From: Roseibium aggregatum
GTDB taxonomy: Bacteria; Pseudomonadota; Alphaproteobacteria; Rhizobiales; Stappiaceae
DNA: 64,000 nucleotides
Assembly: GCF_017309185.1 (NCBI RefSeq)
Contig: NZ_JAEKJZ010000001.1
Location: forward strand, 1,240,001-1,304,000
Direction of reading: 5' to 3'
The position numbers were made by a program, and so were the translations under genes. Below are positions 43,953 to 53,160 of this stretch, in pieces; the stretch's first letter is position 1; each line of letters begins with the position of its first letter. The notes under the pieces were generated by a model. It was not told the DNA's origin. It worked only from the letters and a program-made list of their open reading frames with translations, and did not search any database.

Positions 43953-45287
43953 ATGGCAACCGACACAATGGAACCGGCCGTAACTCACGAGACCGTATGG
44001 CGGACTGTCCGGCGCAGGGCCAGGATAACGGTGCTCGTTCCGATCGCCATCCTCGCCTATCTCACCTACACCTGGTTCGCTTTCGACGTTTCGGCGCTTT
44101 TGGCGAAATCGCAGCCGGACAGGGCGGTGATCCTGGCGACCGACTCCGTCGCCTACAAGGTCCAGGTGGAGAAGAATTTCCGCCGCGGCGAATTCAAGGT
44201 TGCCATCGAAGGCGAGCGGACGGCGACCTATGACAACGCGGAGCTTCCCGACTGGGTCGACCTGGACGGCGACACGGCCTTCATCGATCTGGGGGACGGT
44301 TATTCGGTCGAGATCGACGGCAAGACGGCGCTTTTCGCGATCCCCGGATATGGAGTGATCAAGGGGACGGCGACGGACAAGGGCGTCGACACGGTTCTGC
44401 CAAACGGTCCGGCGCCGGATTGGGTCAAGGTCGACCCGCGAAAGCTGAATGTCCGCCCGACGCTCGACCGCCGTCTGCAGGTGACCAAGACCAAGATCGA
44501 GGTCCATAACTATTTCGGCGGCTGGGAGAATTTCTGGTTCCCGTTCCGCTCGCCGCTTTACGGCATGTCCTTCAGTCAGCTCTACGCGCTCGCGCTGAGC
44601 TCCGACCGGATGGATCCGGAGACGTCCAATCTGTGGTTCATCGTTGACGAGTTCCTGTCGAACCCGGACTGGCAGCACGGCGATGTCTTCGTCGCCCTGT
44701 TCGAGACCATCATGATGGCGGTTCTGGGAACACTGACGGCGGCGCTCTTCGGCCTGCCGCTGGCGTTTCTCGCCGCGCGCAACTTCACTTCGTCCACCTT
44801 CCTGCGCTTCGGCACGCGGCGTCTGTTCGACTTCCTGCGCGGCATCGACATGCTGATCTGGTCGCTGATCTTCATCCGCGCCTTCGGTCTGGGACCGCTT
44901 ACCGGTGCGCTGGCAATCGCCTTCACCGATACCGGTTCGCTCGGCAAGCTCTTCTCCGAGGCGCTTGAGAACATCGACAACAAGCAGGTCGAAGGGGTCC
45001 GGGCAACCGGCGCCAGCCAGATCCAACGCTACCGTTTCGGGGTCATTCCGCAGATCCTTCCGGTTTTTGTCTCCCAGGTGCTCTACTATCTGGAATCCAA
45101 CACTCGCTCGGCAACGGTCATCGGCGCCCTTGGCGCAGGCGGTATCGGCCTTCTTCTGGTCGAAACCATGAAGACCTCCCGCGACTGGGAAAACACCAGT
45201 TACATCATCATCCTGACCATCGTCGTGGTGATCCTGATGGACCAGACCTCCAGCTGGCTGAGGCGCAAGTTGATCGAGGGCAAGTAA
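43953..45287 (+). CDS. phnE: Phosphonate ABC transporter permease, second copy with extra periplasmic domain
   Basis: The 444-residue product is read from the ATG at 43953 after GAGGGG. After one helix (about 25-45) comes an extra region of about 150 residues (about 50-200) rich in beta-strand-like alternation (VAIEGERTATYDNAELPDWV), probably periplasmic. The usual PhnE core follows: LFSEALENIDNKQVEGVRAT and VIGALGAGGIGLLLVETMK. A normal PhnE has about 260-280 residues. The insert may contact PhnD. It is the last gene of the operon; no C-P lyase genes follow. Confidence 0.93.
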   Translation: MATDTMEPAVTHETVWRTVRRRARITVLVPIAILAYLTYTWFAFDVSALLAKSQPDRAVILATDSVAYKVQVEKNFRRGEFKVAIEGERTATYDNAELPDWVDLDGDTAFIDLGDGYSVEIDGKTALFAIPGYGVIKGTATDKGVDTVLPNGPAPDWVKVDPRKLNVRPTLDRRLQVTKTKIEVHNYFGGWENFWFPFRSPLYGMSFSQLYALALSSDRMDPETSNLWFIVDEFLSNPDWQHGDVFVALFETIMMAVLGTLTAALFGLPLAFLAARNFTSSTFLRFGTRRLFDFLRGIDMLIWSLIFIRAFGLGPLTGALAIAFTDTGSLGKLFSEALENIDNKQVEGVRATGASQIQRYRFGVIPQILPVFVSQVLYYLESNTRSATVIGALGAGGIGLLLVETMKTSRDWENTSYIIILTIVVVILMDQTSSWLRRKLIEGK

Positions 45288-45434
45288 GGTCAAATGCCTC
45301 CGGTTATTCTTCTTGCCGGACACCGGGATTCCCACCTTACTCCTTGAAAACCGGGAGATGCCTCTTTTTGCCGCAATTCCGTCGCGCTACCGTGGCAGCG
45401 TTCCCCAAAGGAATCAAAGAAGGCGGAGAGGGCG

Positions 45435-46634
45435 ATGCGGCAAGGTTTTTTCAGAACGCTGACGGGAGCAGTCCTGGGGGCGGGGGTCGGGTTCGCGGGA
45501 TCGCTCGAGGCCGCTCACGCCATCGAAAGCTGCGTCGCTTCCCTGAAGAAACAGGCCGTTGCCGCAGGTGTCCGGCCGGAAATCGCCGAACGGATGCTGT
45601 CCGGCGCGAAATACGACGAAAAGGTCATCCGTTTCTCGACCTCCCAGCCGGAGCACAAGACCGCGATCTGGGATTATATGGCTTTTCTGGTCGACAAGGA
45701 GCGCATCGAGGACGGCAAGGCGAACCTGAAAAAGCATGGTCGCACGCTGGCTTCCATCGAAAAGCGGTACGGGGTTGACCGGCATGTGGTTCTGGCCGTT
45801 TGGGGGATCGAGAGCGACTACGGTCAGTTCCAGGGCGATTTCTACACGCCACACGCCCTGGCGAATCTGGTTTGCGCAGGCAAGAGGCGGCAGAAATACT
45901 TCCGCGGCGAACTGATCAAGACGCTTCAGATCGCCTCGCGCGGAGACGTGCCGGTGAATGATTTCCGCGGGTCCTGGGCCGGGGCCTTCGGTCAGACCCA
46001 GTTCATGCCGAGCACCTATAATTCGCTGTCCGTCGATTTCGACGGCGACGGCCGCAAGGATCTGGTCAATTCCGTGCCGGATGCGCTGGCCTCGACCGCG
46101 AACTTCCTGAAGAACGCAGGCTGGCGCGACAGCCGCCCGTGGGGTTTCGAAGCCAAGGTGCCCTCCGGCTACAAGGGGCCGGAAGGGCGAAAAAAATACG
46201 CGTCTCTGAGCACCTGGGGCCAACGGGGCGTGACCAAGATCGACGGTGGCAAATTGTCCGGCAAGCTGGAGGCGGCCCTGATCCGGCCGGCCGGTGCCGG
46301 CGGTCCCGCATTTCTTGTCACCCGGAATTTCCGCGCTTTGAGATCGTATAATGCCTCCACATCCTACGGTCTGGCGATCGCGCTTCTGTCGGAGCTCGTC
46401 TCCGGGGGCGACCCGATCAAGACACCCTGGCCGACGAACAATCCGGGGCTCTCGCGGGCACAGCGCCTCGAATTGCAAAAGCTCTTGAACAAGAACGGCT
46501 TCAATGTCGGCGAACCGGACGGCAAGGTTGGACCGGCGACCCGCGCCGGTATCCGCAAGGCGGAGGAAAAACACGGCATGCCGGTCACCGGGCGGCCGTC
46601 CTGGAATGTCTACTACGCTCTTGGAGGGCGCTGA
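45435..46634 (+). CDS. Lytic murein transglycosylase (MltB/SltB family) with peptidoglycan-binding domain
   Basis: The 399-residue exported protein starts with a signal peptide (TLTGAVLGAGVGFAG, cleavage near AAHA). The catalytic domain has Glu126 in VWGIESDYGQFQG and GAFGQTQFMPSTY. A C-terminal peptidoglycan-binding-1 domain (ELQKLLNKNGFNVGEPDG) occupies about 340-395. It cleaves the MurNAc-GlcNAc bond without water. There is no lipobox Cys, so it is soluble or attached by the binding domain. GGAGAGGG precedes the ATG. Confidence 0.93.
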   Translation: MRQGFFRTLTGAVLGAGVGFAGSLEAAHAIESCVASLKKQAVAAGVRPEIAERMLSGAKYDEKVIRFSTSQPEHKTAIWDYMAFLVDKERIEDGKANLKKHGRTLASIEKRYGVDRHVVLAVWGIESDYGQFQGDFYTPHALANLVCAGKRRQKYFRGELIKTLQIASRGDVPVNDFRGSWAGAFGQTQFMPSTYNSLSVDFDGDGRKDLVNSVPDALASTANFLKNAGWRDSRPWGFEAKVPSGYKGPEGRKKYASLSTWGQRGVTKIDGGKLSGKLEAALIRPAGAGGPAFLVTRNFRALRSYNASTSYGLAIALLSELVSGGDPIKTPWPTNNPGLSRAQRLELQKLLNKNGFNVGEPDGKVGPATRAGIRKAEEKHGMPVTGRPSWNVYYALGGR

Positions 46635-46857
46635 TGCCGGTCCGCGGGGCCTCGCTGTTCTGTTGCCAACGCTGAAACTGTCACCCGCTCCGCGGTTCGC
46701 CAGCTGGTTCCGAACCTGTGCCGGGAGCCGGGGTAGACGACACTCGATATGACGGTATCCCGGTCGGGCTGGTGGGAAATTTCGCCGGCTTGCGGATTGC
46801 TTGTTGCACTGCGTCAAGTTGCGGCGCAAAATAACAGGGTCATTCGGGAGATTTGCC

Positions 46858-47499
46858 ATGTCCGGTCGGATTTTGACCATAGCACAGCAAAAAGGCGGGT
46901 CTGGCAAGACGACCCTGGCGGCCCATCTTGCGGTAGCGCTGGCGAAGCGGTCGGGCGAACCGGTCGCCATCCTCGACGTGGACCCGCAAGGTTCGCTCGG
47001 CACCTGGTACGAGGCGCGGGAAGAGTCGCTTGGCGAGGACAATACCGGGCTGGAATTCCGCACCGCCTCCGGCTGGGGCGCCCGGCGCGAGGCGCGCTCG
47101 CTTGCCAAATCCCACGGATATGTCCTCGTCGACACCCCGCCGAAGACCGACAGCGATGCCAAGCCTGCGATCGATGCCGCCGATTTCGTCATCGTTCCGA
47201 TCCAGCCGACGCCGGTCGATCTCTGGGCAACCTCGCAGACGATCGATCTCGCGGCCAGGGAGGACACGCCTGCCATGCTCGTCTTGAACCGGGTCCCGCC
47301 GCGCGCTTCCCTTACTGGTGAAATGGCCGATGCCATTCTTGCCTCCGGCTTTGATGCGTTGGCCTCGAGACTGGGCAACCGGACCGTATTCGCAGCCGCA
47401 ATGGGCAAGGGTGTCGCCGTGACCGAGGAAGCGCCGTCCAGCAAGGCGGCCCAGGAAGTCGAGTCGCTGATCGAAGAACTGGTGAGCCGGATCGGCTAA
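46858..47499 (+). CDS. Orphan ParA-family ATPase
   Basis: From the ATG at 46858 (after CGGGAG) the product is 213 residues. The deviant Walker A, QQKGGSGKTT, is at about residues 10-19, the ILDVDPQGS strand follows, and the Walker A-prime-like VLVDTPPKT is near residue 90. No parB or helix-turn-helix is beside it, so it is not a classical par locus; MipZ- or cargo-positioning-type orphans are alternatives. The frame is open upstream, but no site or family residues support a longer start. Confidence 0.9.
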   Translation: MSGRILTIAQQKGGSGKTTLAAHLAVALAKRSGEPVAILDVDPQGSLGTWYEAREESLGEDNTGLEFRTASGWGARREARSLAKSHGYVLVDTPPKTDSDAKPAIDAADFVIVPIQPTPVDLWATSQTIDLAAREDTPAMLVLNRVPPRASLTGEMADAILASGFDALASRLGNRTVFAAAMGKGVAVTEEAPSSKAAQEVESLIEELVSRIG

Positions 47500-47607
47500 C
47501 GGGATCGATAGACCTGTCAGCAGAGTTGCGCCCGGCCGAAGTTTTGCCTTGTCCTTGTCACGATCCGGTGCCTTGATAGGGGAAATTCTCGGTCCGGGAG
47601 GACAGGC

Positions 47608-50600
47608 ATGTCCCTTTTTTCTCTTTCTTTTTCAAGCACCCGTACAAAAAAGTCTTCTAACGGAAAAGCGACGGCAAAGGCGGCCACGCTCGCGCTGCTC
47701 GTTCTCGGCGCGGCAGGTGCCTTCCAGACGCCCGTGGCGGCGCAGGACCGGCGGATTGTCACCATCGACGACGCGGATTTCTTCGGCAGCGATTACAACA
47801 CCGTCAAGGACGTGGATCTTGAGGGCTGCAAGTCAGCCTGTCTTCGGGACAGCCGGTGCCGGGCCTTTACGTTCAACACATCCGCGGGCTGGTGTTTCCT
47901 CAAGTCCGACTATGGCGAACTGCAGCGATTCGCCGGCGCGATCGCGGGCCGCGTCGTCGAGGTCAAGGCGCCGCGTGCCGATCTGAGCGCGGACCGGAAA
48001 AGGGAACTGACCTTCCTGTCGCCCTCGAAACTGCAAAGCGCCGAAACCTATTCCTTGAGCATCGCCAACTCGGCCCGCTCGGGCGGCGGAACGGCAGACC
48101 AGTTGCGCCAGAGCGGCTCACAGGCGCTCAGAAGCCAGAAGGCCGCGCTCGCCGAAGCGGACTTTCTGCAGCTGATCGCTCTGGAACCGGGCGATTATCA
48201 GGCCTGGGCGCAGCTCACGATCGCTTTGCTCATGCAGAAACCGGATGGATGGACCGACCGTCAAAACAACCAGAAGAACGCCGTGTCGGCCGCGATCAAC
48301 ACCTATCTGCGGACAGTGGACGCTCCGGAACAGGCGGCGACGCTCGGCCTTCTGGCGCGCGCCCTGGAGCGGAGGAGCGAGTACAAGACCGCGATCAAGG
48401 CGCTGCGGGCGTCGTTGGCGTATCAGGAAAACCCAAACATCCGCCGCCACTATGACGAACTCGTCGCAAAGCACGGTTTTCGGATTGTCGACCACGAGGT
48501 TGATTCCGACAGTGTTGCACCGCGCATCTGCCTGATCTTCTCGCAAAAGCTGCCGCTGGGCGAAGACATGAGCCCCTATGTGACCGTCAAGGGCGAGGGC
48601 ACCCTGTCGGTCGAAGCGGAGGGCAACCAGATCTGCGCCGACGGCTTGAAGCATGGCGCCCGTTACCAGCTCACCGCTCGCAGCGGCCTTCCGGCCGCCG
48701 ACGGCGAGAAGCTCGAAAAATCCTCGGAACTTTCCGTCTACGTCCGGGACCGTTCGCCGTCGGTCCATTTCCTGAGCCGGTCCTATGTGCTGCCGTCCGG
48801 CGGCAATCCGACGATCCCGATCGTCTCGGTGAACACTTCGGAAGTGGAAACCACGATCTATCGTGTCGGCGGGCGGTCGGTCGCCGATATCCTGAGGGAC
48901 AACCGTTTCCTGCGCCAGCTGAGTTCCTACCAGGCTGAGCGGATCGAGGACGAACTCGGCGAGAAGGTCTGGTCGGGCATCGTGGAAACGGAAAACAGCC
49001 TCAACCTGGACATCACCACCGCCATTCCGGTTTCAGAGACGGGCATCGATCTGAAGCCCGGTGTTTATGTGATGACGGCCCGGTCGAAACTCGACCTCAA
49101 GAACCGCTGGGGCGATATGGCGACCCAATGGTTCCTTGTGTCCGATCTCGGCCTGACGGCGTTTTCGGGAGATGACGGTCTTTCGGCGAACATCCGATCG
49201 CTGTCGACGGCGGATGCCCTTGAGGGGGTTAATGTCCGTCTGCTTGCGGTCAACAACGAGAATCTCGGCGAGGCAGTCACCGATAGCGAGGGCTTCGCGG
49301 ACTTCGCCGCCGGATTGACCCGTGGCCGTGGCGGCAGGGCGCCGGGCGTTCTTGTGGCCGAAACCGGGGAGGGGGACTATTCCTTCCTCGATTTGCGCAA
49401 ACCTGCTTTCGACCTCTCCGACCGCGGCGTCGAGGGCCGGCCCGCTCCGGGACCGCTCGATGTCTTCGCCTGGACGGACCGCGGCATCTACAAGGCGGGC
49501 GAAACCGTCCATGCCCAGGCCCTTTTGCGCACCGCGAAAGCCGTCGCCCAGGAAGACTTCCCGCTCACCTTCGTGTTCTCCAGGCCGGATGGCGTCGAAC
49601 ATGCCCGCTATACGGTGACCGACAGCGGTCTCGGCGGTCACTTGCAGGACCTCTCCTTGAGCGCGTCGGCGCAGCAGGGCATGTGGTCCTGGAGGGTCTT
49701 TACCGACCCGAAAGGCAGCGCGCTGGCGGAAAAGACCTTCCTGGTCGAGGATTATCAGCCCGAACGGGTCGATTTCGACCTGGAAACCGCCGCCCGAAGC
49801 TTTGGGCGGGGCGATCCGACAAAAGTGTCCCTTGAAGCCAGGTTCCTTTACGGCTCTCCGGCCAGCGGGCAGACCCTGGAAGGCGACATTATCGTCCGGC
49901 CCGTGCGCAAGCTCGAAGCCTATCCGGGTTATATCTTCGGCCTCAAGGACACGGACACCTATTCCGACCGGAACTCCCTTCCTTCCGGCTTGAAAACGGA
50001 TGAGGACGGCAGGCTCTCCTTCGATGTCACCCTGCCGCAGCTTCCGGAAACGACGCTTCTCTATGACGGCCAGCTCGTGGCGCGTCTTGTCGAGGCGGGC
50101 GGAAGATACGTGGAACGCACGCTAGATCTGCCGGTGGCGCTGGACGGTCCGCGCATCGGCGTCAAGCCGGCATTCTCAGGCGGCGTCGACGAGGGCGGGC
50201 CGGCGGATTTCTCGGTGATCGTGGTCGGAACCGACGGCGAGGCGCAGGACGCCACAGGGCTCAACTGGACACTGTCCAGGGTGAGCCGCCGTTACCAGTG
50301 GTACCGCCTCGACGGCCGCTGGAACTATGAGCCGATCACGACCTCGAAACGGGTTGCCAGCGGTGAACTCGATCTAAAGGCGGCTCAGCCGGGCCAGCTG
50401 TCGCTACCCGTGGAGTGGGGCGAATACCGTCTCGACGTCGAAGGCAGCGGTGCCCTGCAGACCGCGACCAGCGTGACCTTCAACGCGGGCTGGTACACCG
50501 CCGACGCGACCTCCGACACGCCCGATTATCTCGATGTCGGCCTGGACAGGAGCAAATACCGTCCAGGCGACACCGCAAAGCTGCGCCTGAAGCCGCAAAC

Positions 50601-53151
50601 GGCGGGGACTGTGGTCGTGAACGTGGTGTCCGGCGGCGTCGTTTCCAGCCGGACGGTCAAGGTGGACGGTGAAGAGACTGAGATCGATATTCCGGTCGGC
50701 GACGACTGGGGAGCGGGTGCCTACATCACCGCCAGCCTCTATCGGCCGATGGATCTCGACCAGAAGCGCATGCCGTCGCGCGCGATCGGGCTGTCCTGGC
50801 TGCAGGTGGATCCCGGCGACCGGGTTCTGGACATCGAACTCTCCGCGCCTGAACGGATCCTGCCGGAAACGACCCTTGAGGTTCCGATCCGGCTTGCCAA
50901 TCTGGATCAGGGCGAGCAAGCCTATGTGACCGTGGCCGCCGTCGATGTGGGGATCCTGAATCTCACCAAATTCGAGACGCCCGACCCGGATGGCTGGTAT
51001 TTCGGCCAGCGGCGGCTTGGCACGGACGTCCGCGATCTATACGGGCAGCTGATCGACCGGATGGCCGGCACCATGGGCCGCGTTCGCTCCGGAGGCGATG
51101 GCATGGGGCTGCGCCTGGATGCCCCACCGCCGGATGAGGAGCCGCTCGCGCTGTTCTCCGGTCTGGTCGAAGTCGGTCCGGATGGCAAGGCGACCGTGTC
51201 CTTCGAGATCCCCGCCTTCAACGGCGCCGTCAAGCTTATGGCGGTTGCCTGGACCAGGGAGGCGGTCGGCCACGCGGACCAGGAAGTGGAAGTGCGCGCG
51301 CCCGTTGTCGTGACCGCGAGTACGCCGGCCTTTCTGGCGCCGGGCGATCAGTCCCGCATAACCCTCGAAATCGACAATGTGGACGGAGCCCCGGGCTCAT
51401 ACGAGCTGGAAGTGTCCACGGCGGAGGGGCTGCTTCTGGCAGACGGCGTTGACCGTCAGAACCGCACGCTCGAGATCGATCAGGGCAAGAAGAGCATCGT
51501 GCTCCTGCCGCTCACGGCTGGCGCGTCGCCGCTCAAGAGCGAGGTGGTCGCTTCGCTCTCCGGCCCTGACGGCAAAACCTACGTCAAGCGCGTCGGCCTG
51601 GAGATCAGAAACACCCAGCCGGAAATCACGCGCCGGTCGACGTTCGCGCTCGCGCCCGGGGGAGAGCTGACACTCTCCGCCGACAGTTTCGACGGCTTGC
51701 AGACGGACACGGTCGAGGTCACCCTGTCGGCTGGTGGCGCGGCGAATATCGACATCGCCGGGCTTCTGGCGGCGCTCGACCGGTATCCCTACGGCTGCAC
51801 GGAACAGACCACAAGCCGGGCCTTGCCGTTGCTCTATTTGAGTGAAGTTGCCGAAGCCGCGGGTCTTGGGACCGACAGCGCCATCCGTGAACGGGTCACC
51901 AAGGCCATTGTGCGGATACTTGCCAATCAGTCGTCCTCCGGGGAATTCGGTCTCTGGAACAGTTACGGCGGTGGCGACACCTGGCTGAATGCCTATGTCA
52001 CGGACTTCCTCACACGCGCCAGGGAAAGTGGCTACCAGGTTCCGGACCTGGCCTTTACCTCGGCCCTGGACAATCTTGAGAACCGGCTGGCCTATGCCTC
52101 CGATTTCCAGAAGGGCGGGGAAGACATCGCTTATGCCCTTTATGTCCTGGCCCGCAACGGCCGGGCATCGATGGGCGATCTGCGCTATTACCTCGATGCC
52201 AAGCTGCAGGCCTTTTCCACACCGCTGGCGAAAGCCCAACTGGCGGCCGGCCTTGCCCTGTACGGAGAGCAGGAACGCGCGGCGGCCGGCTTCAAGGCGG
52301 CGTTGGTGTCCCTGCCGCTGGAAACAAGCCGCTCCTATCGGAGTGACTATGGCTCCGTCCTTCGCGACAGCGCCGCCGTCACCGATTACGTGGTCTCGGC
52401 GTCGATGGGCGACAGCCTGGTCTCCGAGGCGCTCGGCTTCCTGAAGCAGGCGCAATCGGGAGCTTCCGGTCGCTCCACCCAGGACATGGCCTGGCTGCTT
52501 CTGGCGGCCCAGTCGCTGAACAAGTCTGCCGAGGAAGCCCGGATCTCCGTGGATGGCGCGGAAACTCCCGGACGGCTGGCCTGGTCCTTCAGTGGCGGAG
52601 ATCTCGTTGGACAGCCGGCCGGCATCACCAACAACGGCGGCTCGGCAACCGATCTTCTGGTGTCGGTAGCCGGTAAGCCCTTGGTTCCGGAACCTGCCGG
52701 CGGCAAGGACTATGCGATCGAGCGCACGATTTACGACCTCGATGGCAATCCGGTTGACCCCACAGCGGTTCCGGTCAACACGCGGCTTGCCGTCGTCGTG
52801 ACGGTCCGGGCTTTGACGGACCGCCCGGGTCGCCTGATGGTTGTCGACCGCGTGCCGGCGGGCCTCGTCATCGACAATCCGCGTCTCGTCCGCTCCGGCG
52901 ATCTCGGCGGGTTGTCCTTCCTGTCCACCGTCGATCAGCCTGAACATGCGGCCTTCCACAGGGATCGTTTCGAGGTTGCGCTCGACCAGACGCGGCAGAA
53001 GGACAAGGAACTGAGCTTCGCCTATCTCGCCCGCGCCGCAACCCCTGGAAGCTATGTCCATCCCCCGGCTTCGGTGGAAGACATGTACAGTCCGGACCGC
53101 AGGGCGATTACGGCGACCGGCCGGTTCGTCGTGCTGGGCCCGGCCCGGTAA
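47608..53151 (+). CDS. yfhM: Bacterial alpha-2-macroglobulin with N-terminal PAN domain
   Basis: The 1847-residue periplasmic protein is of the YfhM type, which traps proteases. GGGAGGACAGG precedes the ATG. The signal peptide (ATLALLVLGAAGAF) lacks a lipobox Cys, unlike E. coli YfhM. Residues about 50-120 form a PAN/apple-like domain (GCKSACLRDSRCRAFTFN, GWCFLKS). Macroglobulin-type beta domains follow, with NxxPGG-type regions such as YKAGETVHAQALLRT. The thioester motif CTEQ is at 1397-1400 (YPYGCTEQTT), so thioester-based trapping should work. It lies 9 bases before pbpC, the conserved partner that repairs breached peptidoglycan. Confidence 0.95.
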   Translation: MSLFSLSFSSTRTKKSSNGKATAKAATLALLVLGAAGAFQTPVAAQDRRIVTIDDADFFGSDYNTVKDVDLEGCKSACLRDSRCRAFTFNTSAGWCFLKSDYGELQRFAGAIAGRVVEVKAPRADLSADRKRELTFLSPSKLQSAETYSLSIANSARSGGGTADQLRQSGSQALRSQKAALAEADFLQLIALEPGDYQAWAQLTIALLMQKPDGWTDRQNNQKNAVSAAINTYLRTVDAPEQAATLGLLARALERRSEYKTAIKALRASLAYQENPNIRRHYDELVAKHGFRIVDHEVDSDSVAPRICLIFSQKLPLGEDMSPYVTVKGEGTLSVEAEGNQICADGLKHGARYQLTARSGLPAADGEKLEKSSELSVYVRDRSPSVHFLSRSYVLPSGGNPTIPIVSVNTSEVETTIYRVGGRSVADILRDNRFLRQLSSYQAERIEDELGEKVWSGIVETENSLNLDITTAIPVSETGIDLKPGVYVMTARSKLDLKNRWGDMATQWFLVSDLGLTAFSGDDGLSANIRSLSTADALEGVNVRLLAVNNENLGEAVTDSEGFADFAAGLTRGRGGRAPGVLVAETGEGDYSFLDLRKPAFDLSDRGVEGRPAPGPLDVFAWTDRGIYKAGETVHAQALLRTAKAVAQEDFPLTFVFSRPDGVEHARYTVTDSGLGGHLQDLSLSASAQQGMWSWRVFTDPKGSALAEKTFLVEDYQPERVDFDLETAARSFGRGDPTKVSLEARFLYGSPASGQTLEGDIIVRPVRKLEAYPGYIFGLKDTDTYSDRNSLPSGLKTDEDGRLSFDVTLPQLPETTLLYDGQLVARLVEAGGRYVERTLDLPVALDGPRIGVKPAFSGGVDEGGPADFSVIVVGTDGEAQDATGLNWTLSRVSRRYQWYRLDGRWNYEPITTSKRVASGELDLKAAQPGQLSLPVEWGEYRLDVEGSGALQTATSVTFNAGWYTADATSDTPDYLDVGLDRSKYRPGDTAKLRLKPQTAGTVVVNVVSGGVVSSRTVKVDGEETEIDIPVGDDWGAGAYITASLYRPMDLDQKRMPSRAIGLSWLQVDPGDRVLDIELSAPERILPETTLEVPIRLANLDQGEQAYVTVAAVDVGILNLTKFETPDPDGWYFGQRRLGTDVRDLYGQLIDRMAGTMGRVRSGGDGMGLRLDAPPPDEEPLALFSGLVEVGPDGKATVSFEIPAFNGAVKLMAVAWTREAVGHADQEVEVRAPVVVTASTPAFLAPGDQSRITLEIDNVDGAPGSYELEVSTAEGLLLADGVDRQNRTLEIDQGKKSIVLLPLTAGASPLKSEVVASLSGPDGKTYVKRVGLEIRNTQPEITRRSTFALAPGGELTLSADSFDGLQTDTVEVTLSAGGAANIDIAGLLAALDRYPYGCTEQTTSRALPLLYLSEVAEAAGLGTDSAIRERVTKAIVRILANQSSSGEFGLWNSYGGGDTWLNAYVTDFLTRARESGYQVPDLAFTSALDNLENRLAYASDFQKGGEDIAYALYVLARNGRASMGDLRYYLDAKLQAFSTPLAKAQLAAGLALYGEQERAAAGFKAALVSLPLETSRSYRSDYGSVLRDSAAVTDYVVSASMGDSLVSEALGFLKQAQSGASGRSTQDMAWLLLAAQSLNKSAEEARISVDGAETPGRLAWSFSGGDLVGQPAGITNNGGSATDLLVSVAGKPLVPEPAGGKDYAIERTIYDLDGNPVDPTAVPVNTRLAVVVTVRALTDRPGRLMVVDRVPAGLVIDNPRLVRSGDLGGLSFLSTVDQPEHAAFHRDRFEVALDQTRQKDKELSFAYLARAATPGSYVHPPASVEDMYSPDRRAITATGRFVVLGPAR

Positions 53152-53160
53152 GGGAACGCC

